NCBI GenBank assembly: GCA_018806915.1
Contig: JAGKQI010000061.1
Location: forward strand, 1,922,001-1,986,000
DNA length: 64,000 bases
Direction: 5' to 3'
Source: Phytophthora colocasiae
Lineage: Eukaryota > Oomycota > Peronosporomycetes > Peronosporales > Peronosporaceae
Positions 40,366 through 49,865 of this stretch are shown here, in pieces; positions within the stretch are counted from its first letter, which is position 1, and each line of letters begins with the position of its first letter. The translations under genes and the position numbers were made by a program. A model generated the notes under the pieces. That model worked only from the letters and a program-made list of their open reading frames with translations. It had not been told where the DNA came from and searched no databases.

Positions 40366-41597
40366 GTCTTTGTCGATGTCAGTCAGTGTGACGTGATGGT
40401 GAGAGGAAGTCATGGATGTGAAGGAGTCGGATGGGATGGAAACACAACGAAGGAAAATGAACGTGAGTGCGAAGGTGGAAGTCGAGGAGAAGCGAGGGTG
40501 GAAGGAAGCTCATGTGACAAGGAGTGAAGAAGCTTTGAGAACATGATGCAGGAGGCGAAAAAATGAAGAGCAAAAACGCAAGCGAGCGGTTGGGTTGTGG
40601 ATGTTCACAAGAGTGAACAAGCAATGTGGTGGTGTAATCCAACATGCACACGCTGCGACGTGTGTGAGGAAGAAAAACGAAGCTGGATCCAAGCTGGAGT
40701 CCAACAGCAGCGCAAGGTGGCAATCAAAGGACAAGTTGATGGTCAGCTCCACGTGGTGCAACAGCAACCTCTGGACGTTGGAAAGGCAACTGAGATCGTA
40801 GGTGTAGCAGATAGTAGCACGGTGACGTGGGCCAGCCTGGCAATGCTGTCATAAAGCTGAAGTTGAATGACCAGCACCTAGTAGGTGCGATAGCAACACT
40901 CAATTGCGTTGGATCTGATCGGACGGCAGGTGTCCGTTGTTTTTATCCATGACACCATTGGTGTCCACCAAGCTTCAACGCGATGCGCCGTGGTGCCGTC
41001 GCCGCTAAGGACGGACCAGGCTATGACTGCCACTGCAGACTGCAGTGCAGTCATAGTGCGGAGACCGATGGCTGATGCTTGCTGAGCGCAGACATTTTAC
41101 ATGTTCGGACAGCAGCGAGTACAGGCTCGGACGCACCAGGAGTGCAGAGAGTTGTAGCGCCACGGTTGCGAGCAAATGCCCACGGCGTTCGAGAAGATCT
41201 GCGATGCTGAGCCGAGTACATGTATGAGACCTTGGATCCCATTCGGCTCTTCCAAGCCCCCATCCCTGCAAAGCCTCGCTTCATTTAGGCTGACGACGAC
41301 GACTGCCGTTCCATTCCAGCCGTGGTGTCGCTCGCTTGCGTTGTGATGGCAGTCACGGGGGGTGACAGCTACTTGCTTGTTGCTCACGGGTGCATTTGCG
41401 CGACCTGAACTGGCCAACTCAGCCGTGACAGCCACCGGATTCTTCTTGAGCACCCTAACGCCGTCCTGGAAGAATGCACTTGCACGTCCTGAAGGGGAAA
41501 CAAGTTCTCGGCTAATATTTTAAATACGTGGCCTGCTTCAGCCTACTGTTACGATTCTAGTGCCTAAACTTCCTGTCATAAATAATTCTCTACTCTC
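40366..41597. other. Intergenic between convergent genes, no gene seen
   Basis: Purine-rich 3' region of the helicase gene, followed by spacer. Short open frames on both strands have no recognisable content. A bulged 15-bp inverted repeat lies at about 41025-41056 (ATGACTGC...GCAGTCAT). Confidence 0.4.
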
Positions 41598-42311
41598 TTA
41601 AAACTCCACTTCCGCGAAGACACGGCGGCGAGACGCCACAGGCGCCACTAAGCCAAGCTTCCCCACCGTCGGGATAGCCCACTCGCGCATGCCGCACAGC
41701 TTCTGCGTCTTGACGGCGCGTTCGTTGCCGCTACGTGTAGGGAACAGACTGCTGCGCTGTTCCTCGCCGTCTTCCGGACGCATCTCCTCAAACGAGCGTT
41801 TGCGACCGTCCTTCGTGCTGGGAGGCGTCGTCTTGACAACCTTCTCGGTTTTGGTAGTGGCGGCGACCGGCTGCTGTAGGAAGTCGCGTACGATCGTGAC
41901 GAGTTGCCGTCCGACCGAGCACGAATGCAGCAAACTACGCTCTACGAACAGCGCAGACACGCGCGCCACTAGGAACTGTAGAAGCACGTTGAGTGTGCTC
42001 ATAGTCTCCTTCTCCTGCGCGCGCAGGTCGCGGATAATCTGTCGGAACGCGTAGTGGTCGACGACGCTGGCCAGCCATTTGGCCAGCAGACTGGGCTTCT
42101 TCTCGTCCTTGAGCTTGTTCTGACTGTTATTGGGGCGCTTGACGTCCCGCGCGAGGGTTTCCAATGACCCCCAAAGCGCGTCGAACTCGCCAATGGTCTT
42201 GTACACGAAGTAGACGCTCGCCGGCGCCTCTGAGCGCACCTGCACCGCGAACTTCTCGTCTTTGCCGCCGATGCAGGACGTGACGGTCGCTGTTAGGCCG
42301 CGCATGTTCAT
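41598..42311 (-). CDS. Unrecognised 237-residue protein, possibly PX-like at the N-terminus
   Basis: An intact frame from the ATG at 42311. Residues 1-55 (FAVQVRSEAPASVYFVYKTI then EFDALWGSLETLARD) resemble the beta-sheet and first helix of PX-type lipid-binding domains, but the usual basic pocket is not clear. Residues 75-145 are helical. The C-terminal part is basic and Ser/Thr-rich (RKRSFEEMRPEDGEE) and may be disordered. Codon use and length support a real gene, and no intron is needed. Function unknown. Confidence 0.55.
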   Translation of the reverse strand: MNMRGLTATVTSCIGGKDEKFAVQVRSEAPASVYFVYKTIGEFDALWGSLETLARDVKRPNNSQNKLKDEKKPSLLAKWLASVVDHYAFRQIIRDLRAQEKETMSTLNVLLQFLVARVSALFVERSLLHSCSVGRQLVTIVRDFLQQPVAATTKTEKVVKTTPPSTKDGRKRSFEEMRPEDGEEQRSSLFPTRSGNERAVKTQKLCGMREWAIPTVGKLGLVAPVASRRRVFAEVEF

Positions 42312-44673
42312 CTGTTATCGTTTAGCGTGGCTGTCGCTGTATAAATGTGTCTGTACGGGGCTCCACCTCCCTTAGAAGCGGTCGAACTCGCGACACCTGG
42401 GCAAATCGCCTAATGACAGCGACGGCGGCGCTGTCGGAGCAGGCGCAGGTAGAGAGAGCCGCATGGTGCAGCGACGGGGCGGTCGAACCCTAACTCTCTG
42501 ACCACTGCGTCGGACCGGCTCGCCGCCGTCTGTCAAGCTCCGAAGGCTGGGCCGCAAAAGGCAAATGATTTTTAGCCGTCTGCGACGCTGGGCGGATCGG
42601 CCGGCGCTTCCCGACGTTCGCTTTCACAGCAACTTCCAGACTCAGGAATGAACGCTTCCCCCGTTTGACTGCAACTGCTCGAGAAAGCTGCAATTGCAGC
42701 TGCTTTTTGGTCATCGAGCTGTGTTCAATGACGCAGGCGAGATCTGGTCGGATCGAGGGGATCTTTGCTAGCAGTGCCAGCCTGCCCTCCGTTGACTTGG
42801 CTTCCAACCGATGGCCAACCACAGATGGACGTCCGGAAGCTCGGGTTTGCGCGGCCCCCACAAATGAATGACGCTATGGCAACAGTCCGTGCAATAATCT
42901 ACCTGCTGGTTGGGTGCCAGCCAGCCTTGCGGCGTGCGCGACCAGAAGAACACAGGCTCAGCGGCCACGATTGCCAGCACGACATGAGCTTTAGCAGCCG
43001 CAGTGGGCTCCATCAGGAGCGCTATGATCTATCAAGGCTGCGGTGGATTTTCATCAAGGTTCATGCTGGACAAGGCGTGATATCAGGAATCTCGATACAA
43101 ACTTCAAGTCACTTGGGCTCGGCTTCGAGCGCCTCTGAGCCAAGCTTTCCATCACACATAGCCGCGACGAGCGACCACTGTGGTGACAGATTGAGAACAG
43201 CTGTCCCAAGCGCGAGACCCGTCTGCTCCATCGTTTGACTGGCACTTTGTATGCCGCAGTCACGCATGTCAACTCCAAGGGACGTGAGTAACGGGCTATC
43301 CACCCGCGTCAATTTGGCTCGCACGCGGTGCAAGTTGCCTTTTGCCGCGCCACATGGACTATGGTTGCCTCCCATCGTGGTGAAAAATATAGCATCCATA
43401 TGCTTGCTTCGCTAGCGGCGGCGTCCACGACTGCTGCGTTACTACTGGGGCAATAACCACCAATGCGCCAGTCGAGCGCTCGCTGCTGGTGTTCAGGCTA
43501 AACTTCAGCAGTGCAAGCCGTCCCACCTCGGCGGATGGCTCCGACGCCGCCCGCCTCGTTTCTCGCAGATTCTGCTCCCGTTTCTGCCTTTAGCGATGCC
43601 ATGTCGAGCCGAACTTCTGCTCGACAAGCCCGCGCGTCGTTTCATTGTGTGTGCGGCGACACATCCGCGAGATCGGGCGGCAAAGGAGACTGCGAGCAGA
43701 GACCGACTCTGAAAGGCAGACCGGATGACGAGGAGGCACCTTCACGCCCCCGTGTCACGGCCGATCCCGGAAGTCAAGCATTGACCCACAGTCCGCATTG
43801 GAACGGCCGCAAGTTCACTTGCTGCAAGTATACCCCGCTAAATTTTGTAAAACGGTCTTGTCCCTACAGACAATCGCGTTGATGGCAAGGCCCAGCTCTG
43901 CGCGAGCTCGCTTCAACACTTGAAACCTTCGCCAGGGCCGTTTCTCAGCGTGCTGGCGACGAGTGTCTTCATCCTTGCGCGCAGAATGGCTGTGGTTTTC
44001 GGTTCATGCACTTTCGCTGTCGGGTTTGAGTCCAACTTGTTGATTCTACAAACCCTCCGCTAGCAATCTGTATCGCCGGCAATTCGCCGCTGCGATGGAG
44101 AAAGTTCGATCGACAATTGAAGGCTCCAGCACTGCTGGCAGCAGATTCAAAACATGTGCCACTACGAATGATTTATCGGAGCTCCAAATGAGCACGACTG
44201 CCTCTTCTTCTTGCAGAGATTGCTTAGATTGCCACCACACATTGCCGGTCGTAAACCAACTCTGGACTGAAGTTGAAAAATGGTCGGCGGCTTGATAGTC
44301 GAACCCATCGCTATGGTGGACGCGTCCAGTCTGCATCCTTTGTTTCCAGCACGGGCTGAAGCGGGGCTTGCCACTGGGTGTGACCGGCGTTCCAAACAAC
44401 GAGCGGCGCCAGTTTTGCAGTGCCGTTGAGGTCGAAACCATGCCAGAACTGGACGCACCATTCGCGCGCTGATTTTTATCATCAACGACTAGCTTAAGCC
44501 ATTGCTGATCGACTCTCGCTCCCAGTAGCAGAGCAGTCTCTCTTCCACTGGGGAGAAATTTGCTCCAATGTGGGCCGGAGTGTCTTCAATGCGCACTGAC
44601 ATTGTTTGACCCACGCACTCACCACAGAAAACGTCGGGTGTGCTCACATCCCAGTACACGACACTCTACTGAT
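42312..44673. other. Gene-poor region, nothing recognised
   Basis: Open frames of up to about 157 codons occur on both strands (for example 42765-43238 plus, 44046-44441 minus), but none shows a domain, consistent strand or spliceable continuation that I can recognise. The region may be an old transposon too decayed to name. Confidence 0.4.
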
Positions 44674-45435
44674 TAGTGTACTCCGCCAACATGTTTGCTA
44701 GAATTACTACACACTAACTTACTGTTAGTGCTGTTAGCAAACGTGTTACCCTGTTTGTTGTGGACTTCCTATATAACTACAGTGCTACTATGTATAGTAG
44801 TATTGTCCTGCGCAGCCGATGCGTCGCTGCTTTCAGTAGCTTCGTCTTCCAGTCTTCAATCACGTATCGAGCAGAGCGAAGTTTGTATAGAGAAACACTA
44901 ACTTCTCCACTTTGTCTGCTGTCAAACGATTGCGGCGTTTAGACCACACGAAAGCAAAGGCACTCCAAACACGTTCTGCAGCAGCAGAAGAGGTAGGAAC
45001 CGTAAAGAGTCTCGTTGCAATTGGAGCCAAGAGCAGGAATTCAGTCACACCATGATCTAGCCAGTATTCCAGTGCGTCCATATCCTTGTAGAGCTCCATT
45101 TGGGTTGTAGAACACATTTTGATAAACTGAGCAAGTTCTATCTTGCACTGAGAAGCAGTGCTTTCACTGTCACGGCCTTCTTGGAGGGTGTCGACGGAGA
45201 GAGCATCTCAAATCACCTGGTCGCGGTCTTTACGAAGGTGACCTCGTTGTTTAAAAAAGTAAACTGGGAGACGAACGAGGGCGGTTGGCGCTTCGATAGC
45301 CAACCGATCATTGTCATCTGACCGCCAACGATATCTGAAGCAGCTGGAAAGGGCTCGGTCTTTGATACCGGTAGCACGAATCTACAGTCGCGACAGAAAG
45401 CTTCAACATTAAACATTCAACAGAACTGTGGGCTC
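44674..45435 (-). mobile_element. hAT (Ac-type) fragment, tandem copy A (internally deleted)
   Basis: This 762-bp block repeats, with high identity, the following block from 45436. Both begin TAGTGTACTCCGCC and end near CAACAGAACTGT. Copy A lacks about 250 bp present in copy B, joining CACTGTCACGG directly to CCTTCTTGGAGGG (about 45175). It encodes the hAT dimerisation domain on the minus strand (VPTSSAAAERVWSAFAFVWS, LTADKVEKLVFLYTNFALL). Confidence 0.8.
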
Positions 45436-46489
45436 TAGTGTACTCCGCCAACATGTTTGCTAGAATTACTACACACTAACTTACTGTTAGTGCTGTTAGC
45501 AAACGTGTTACCCTGTTTGTTGTGGACTTCCTATATAACTACAGGACTATAGTAGTACTGTATTGTCCTGCGCAGCCAATGCGTCGCTGTCTTCAGTAGC
45601 TTCGTCTTCCAAGTCTTCAATCACGCGTCTCACGTAGTCCGTAGAGTCCTCCGTATCGAGCAGAGCGAAGTTTGTATAGAGAAACACTAACTTCTCAACT
45701 TTGTCTGCTGTCAAGCGATTGCGGCGTTTAGACCACACGAAAGCAAAGGCACTCCAAACACGTTCTGCAGCAGCAGAAGAGGTAGGAACCGTAAAGAGTC
45801 TCGTTGCAATTGGAGCCAAGAGCAGGAATTCAGTCACACCATGATCAAGCCAGTATTCCAGTGCGTCCATATCCTTGTAGAGCTCCATTTGGGTTGTAGA
45901 ACACGTAATCCTCATTTTGATAAACTGAGCAAGCTCTATCTTGCACTGAGAAGCAGTGCTTTCACTGTCACGGTAGAATTCATTGATGTACTGGCGTAAT
46001 TGAACTTTAGTCGCCACCTGGTCACCTGGAAGCCACTTGCTTGTGAGGTGCTTCGGGCACAACAGGTATGATAGACCCATTTACGATGTATGAATAAAGT
46101 TCCAACGATACTCCACCATCTCTCGAATTTGTTTGTAGACCCAATACGAGTAAGGTATATCGCTATGTCGAATTTTGTCGGCTTGGCAGGCGGCGTAGCG
46201 ACGTTGAATGCGTCTAAGTAAGACCGGGCCTTCTTGGAGGGTGTCGATGGAGAGGGCATCTCAAAGCACCTGGTCGCGGTCTTTACGAAGGTGACCTCGT
46301 TGATTAAAAAGTAACCTGAGAGACGAACGAGGGCGGTTGGCGCTTCGATAGCCAACCGATCATTGTCATCTGACCGCCAACGATATCTGAAGCAGCTGGA
46401 AAGGGCTCGGTCTTTGATACCGGTAGTGCAAAACCCGAATCTAGTCGCGACAGAAAGCTTCAACATTCAACATTCAACAGAACTGTAGG
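45436..46489 (-). pseudogene. hAT (Ac-type) transposase fragment, tandem copy B
   Basis: On the minus strand, sequence from about 46260 reads LSIDTLQEGPVLLRRIQRR, HSDIPYSYWVYKQIREMVEY and RWNFIHTS, then a TAA at 46083-46081. It continues directly as MGLSYLLCPKHLTSKWLP and on to the C-terminal dimerisation domain VPTSSAAAERVWSAF and KRRNRLTADKVEKLVF, ending at 45547. The one in-frame stop and missing N-terminal and catalytic core show it is a dead C-terminal half. Confidence 0.72.
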
Positions 46490-46746
46490 CTCAGGATCAG
46501 TAAGCGAAGGGTGAGCGTCTAACTCCACCAACATGTTAGTAAATTTTACTACACACTAACTAACTGTTTATATACAGGGTCGCCAACTCTACAGTTAGCG
46601 TTAGTGCGAACACTAGTGGGCTCAGGATCAGGAAGCGACGGGTGAGCGTCTAACTCCACCAACATGTTATTAAAATTTACTACACACTAACTAACTGTTT
46701 ATATACAGGGTCGCCAACTCTACAGTTAGCGTTAGTGCGAACACTA
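46490..46746. repeat. Tandem direct repeat, period 131 bp, two copies
   Basis: CTCAGGATCAG opens both units (46490 and 46621), which match almost throughout. Each carries AACTCCACCAACATGTT, CACACTAACTAACTGTT and GCGTTAGTGCGAACACTA. The same core (CCRCCAACATGTT...CACACTAACT) also opens copies A and B of the neighbouring hAT fragment, so these are probably piled-up element ends. Confidence 0.85.
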
Positions 46747-46862
46747 CTACTGATCGTCAGTTTAATCTATTGTCGAAAAAGGCAACTTTTATAACCAGAG
46801 TGATGGTTGTATTTTCAAGTCTTCAACTTAGAGTGATGGTCGTTGAAGCTATCTTTGGTCGT

Positions 46863-46872
46863 CTATATAAAG
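46863..46872 (+). promoter_or_regulatory. Possible TATA-like box of the kinesin gene
   Basis: CTATATAAAG lies 110 bp upstream of the kinesin ATG at 46982, within a region that repeats GAGTGATGG twice (46799 and 46831). TATA boxes are uncommon in oomycetes, so the match may be chance. Confidence 0.25.
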
Positions 46873-46981
46873 TGCTGCTCCATCAGAGCTGCAATGGTTT
46901 TAGTGCCACTAGGAGACGCTGATCGAACTGCCAGTGAGAAGGATTAAGTCTCCTGAAGCTCATCATTGAGTGGAACAGCAG

Positions 46982-49675
46982 ATGTCGTTGGCCCGAGACT
47001 CGGACCCTGCTCAGTCCACGAGTGACGGTGCGTCGCTGTTTCTGCTTTCGCCCGTGGCGCTGCGGCCAGTGACCAGCCACGCCCGAATCGAAGGCGGCGC
47101 GTTGTATACGAAGGGCGAGCGCGAAGTGGCGGATCTGCGGCCAATCCCGAGGAAAAACTTCCTGCCGCAGTTAGCTGCAAAGATGAACAGCGTTAAGAAA
47201 GCAGTTTCGAGCGAAGACACTGATAGTGACACGTACAGACAAAAGATGTGGGCGGGACAAGCGAACATCGTGGTGACCGTGCGTTTACGCCCACTATTGA
47301 GTCATGATCGAGATCGGGAGCAGATTGTGAAAGTTTTAGGCCATAAAGAGGTTGTCGTGCGTCCAGGAGGAATGATGGGGACCATTCTTACTACGAACAC
47401 TCCAATACGAAGACGCCATTCGATTTATTCCGTACGAAAAACGCGGCATACGTCCGCTTCTCCGTCGACTTGCAGTGGACTGACTAATACTCGCAGTCGT
47501 GAAAAACGGTATGCGTTTGACTACGTTTTTTCTCCACAGGATAGTCAACAAAAAGTTTATCAGCATACCACAAAGTTTCTGATCCATGGTGTGTTAAATG
47601 GTTTCAACGCTACCGTGTTTGCTTACGGTTGTACTGGAGCTGGAAAGACCCATACCATGTTAGGAACGACAGAGGAACCTGGTATCATGGCGAGAACACT
47701 GGAAGATCTTTTTCGAAATATTGAACGCGTACATGGAGATCCTACTGGACATGTGCAATATCGAGTTACAGTCTCTTTCCTTGAAGTTTACAACGAGAAT
47801 ATCCGTGATCTCTTGTCTGCCAGCTCGTCGTGTTCTTCTTCAGCTTCTATGCCGACTTCGGAGTTCTTAGATTTACGTGAGGACCCAGTACGAGGGTCAG
47901 TTGTGGCAGGGCTTTCCGAAGTGGAAGCGAATAATGCTAATGATGTGATGAAGCTGCTACGGAAAGGAAACAAATATCGGTCTCAAGAGAGTACGGCAGC
48001 TAATTCAGTGTCTTCCCGGTCACATGCAGTCCTTCAAGTACATATTGAACAGCAAGAGAAAAGTGATCTCAATTCAGATCCAGAGACAGACAACTTGGAA
48101 GTGAAGTTCGGGAAGCTTTCTCTGGTCGATCTCGCTGGTAGTGAACGAGCGGCAGTGACACAAAATCGAGGGCAGCGATTACTTGAAGGCGCGAACATCA
48201 ACAGATCGCTTCTGGCACTGGGAAATTGTATCAATGCTCTTGGGGAGAAGGGGTCGTCTGGATCAAGAGCGTTTGTACCATACCGAGACAGTAAACTGAC
48301 AAGACTACTTAAGGATTCGCTTGGTGGTAATTGCCGAACGGTAATGATTGCTAATGTGAGCCTTGCGGCTTCGAGTGTGGAGGAAACGCTGAATACTCTG
48401 AAATACGCCAATCGAGCTAAGAACATCAAGACGACTGTGAGGCGAAACATCGTCGACGCGGATCAAGCAACTATCAGTCAATCCAACTTGGTGGCTAACC
48501 TAAAGGAGGAGATAGCCACTTTGAAAAAGCAACTACAAGAGCAAGAAATTAGTCGACAGTCGATGGATGAATTGGGCTGGGTTCAAAGCAACCACTCTTG
48601 CGCTAATAACTGCGATAGTAACAATACTGAAGACGAAGACTGGAAGGCGAGTAAACTACGAGAGGCTCGTCAGTATATCAGCGAATGTTTCCAGGAGCGT
48701 TGTAGATTGCACCGTGCACTGCTGAAATTGGAACACAAGGTAAGGACAACAAACTTTTCGTTTAGATACTATTTACTCACTTTCTTGTGTCTACAGATTC
48801 AAAATCAGACTAAAGAACTACAAGCAAGTGCGAATGTTCAGACTCTAAATTCCCCTAACAAAACAGCACCTACAGTCAGCGAGCCTCAAACAAAAGAACA
48901 ATCAGGTGGTGAAACTGTGGCAAACATAACACTAGCAGCTACGACAGCTACCAGTGATCTAACGGAAGAAAAGAAGAAGGTCATGAAAGATCTGCAAGTA
49001 TCTCTAGCGCGCGAAAGGGAAGCTTTGATGCAGCAATTGGGCAAAAACGAACGAGCAATGGATGAATTTCGTCGAGGGATTGAACAAAGTCCTTTGATGG
49101 AGCGCAATGAATTGATTCGTGAAGTTTTGTTGATGGAGTATCGAATTGGGAAATTGGAAATTGACAAGATGCAGCTACAAACGCTACGAGATCTTCAAAT
49201 GGGAGTTGATTCTGATTTAGTGGGCCAGCAAGACAACAACGACGATATCAGCACAGAACGACTGGACGTCTCAAATACTGGACATATCGATGTACCAACT
49301 CTGGATTCAGACCGTGATAGCGGCCGTGTACATCTACCGGAGATTAAATCGAGCAAAGCTAGTGGACGAGGAGGGTTTTTTGAGGAACTTCGTGAACATC
49401 TTTACCCGAGTAAATCTCGTGGTAAACACCACGACTTTGCGGCGTCTCCAGTTCACAAGCCTTGGGGGCTGCATTTGAACAACACTTCGCTGCCGTATAT
49501 TCGTTTGAAGAAGAAGAACCCAGTGCCGTTGTATGTCGAGCCAACGACGTCCGGAAGTCTAGCAGCAAGGATGTCAAGAATTCCATCGACAACTTCTCTG
49601 GCAGAACCTTATCTTAAATCTCTGAAAAATCGACACAAACAACGCAGCAAAAAGAGCAAGAACACGATCAAGTAA
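46982..49675 (+). CDS. Kinesin motor protein, kinesin-8 (KIF18/19/Kip3)-like
   Basis: The frame from the ATG at 46982 runs to 49675. A GT-AG intron of 57 bp (48740-48796, donor GTAAGG, acceptor TCTACAG) is in frame and free of stops, so spliced and unspliced forms give 878 and 897 residues. The motor domain (about 95-465) has the P-loop GCTGAGKTHT (216-225), NSVSSRSHA (switch I), SLVDLAGSERA (switch II) and YRDSKLTRLLKDSLGG. The sequence before the P-loop (KVYQHTTKFLIHGVLNGFNA) is typical of kinesin-8, which controls microtubule plus-end length in spindles and cilia. Coiled coils follow. The C-tail is basic. Met at about residue 68 (MNSVKKAVS) is a possible later start. Confidence 0.88.
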   Translation: MSLARDSDPAQSTSDGASLFLLSPVALRPVTSHARIEGGALYTKGEREVADLRPIPRKNFLPQLAAKMNSVKKAVSSEDTDSDTYRQKMWAGQANIVVTVRLRPLLSHDRDREQIVKVLGHKEVVVRPGGMMGTILTTNTPIRRRHSIYSVRKTRHTSASPSTCSGLTNTRSREKRYAFDYVFSPQDSQQKVYQHTTKFLIHGVLNGFNATVFAYGCTGAGKTHTMLGTTEEPGIMARTLEDLFRNIERVHGDPTGHVQYRVTVSFLEVYNENIRDLLSASSSCSSSASMPTSEFLDLREDPVRGSVVAGLSEVEANNANDVMKLLRKGNKYRSQESTAANSVSSRSHAVLQVHIEQQEKSDLNSDPETDNLEVKFGKLSLVDLAGSERAAVTQNRGQRLLEGANINRSLLALGNCINALGEKGSSGSRAFVPYRDSKLTRLLKDSLGGNCRTVMIANVSLAASSVEETLNTLKYANRAKNIKTTVRRNIVDADQATISQSNLVANLKEEIATLKKQLQEQEISRQSMDELGWVQSNHSCANNCDSNNTEDEDWKASKLREARQYISECFQERCRLHRALLKLEHKVRTTNFSFRYYLLTFLCLQIQNQTKELQASANVQTLNSPNKTAPTVSEPQTKEQSGGETVANITLAATTATSDLTEEKKKVMKDLQVSLAREREALMQQLGKNERAMDEFRRGIEQSPLMERNELIREVLLMEYRIGKLEIDKMQLQTLRDLQMGVDSDLVGQQDNNDDISTERLDVSNTGHIDVPTLDSDRDSGRVHLPEIKSSKASGRGGFFEELREHLYPSKSRGKHHDFAASPVHKPWGLHLNNTSLPYIRLKKKNPVPLYVEPTTSGSLAARMSRIPSTTSLAEPYLKSLKNRHKQRSKKSKNTIK

Positions 49676-49865
49676 ATAAATGAGCATTCCATTAGAAGTA
49701 ATTGTCAGTGTTGTGAGCACCACTGTGCTATATATTGTGGTGTAGCGTTATCTACCTGGAGGAAATAATACTTCACTTTGAAGCTAAGTGAAAACGGGAA
49801 CATCGGAGTGAATATGTTTGATGAGAAAGCAGCATGTGAAGGTCCAACATGGAGACGTTGTCTCT

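Noticed and set aside
40379..40854. Open frames on both strands downstream of the DDX6 gene
   Set aside because: Purine-rich bias gives long chance frames; no motif, and they occupy the helicase 3' region.
42765..44441. Several 95-157-codon frames in the gene-poor region
   Set aside because: Frames on both strands overlap with no consistent family signal; too weak to call genes.
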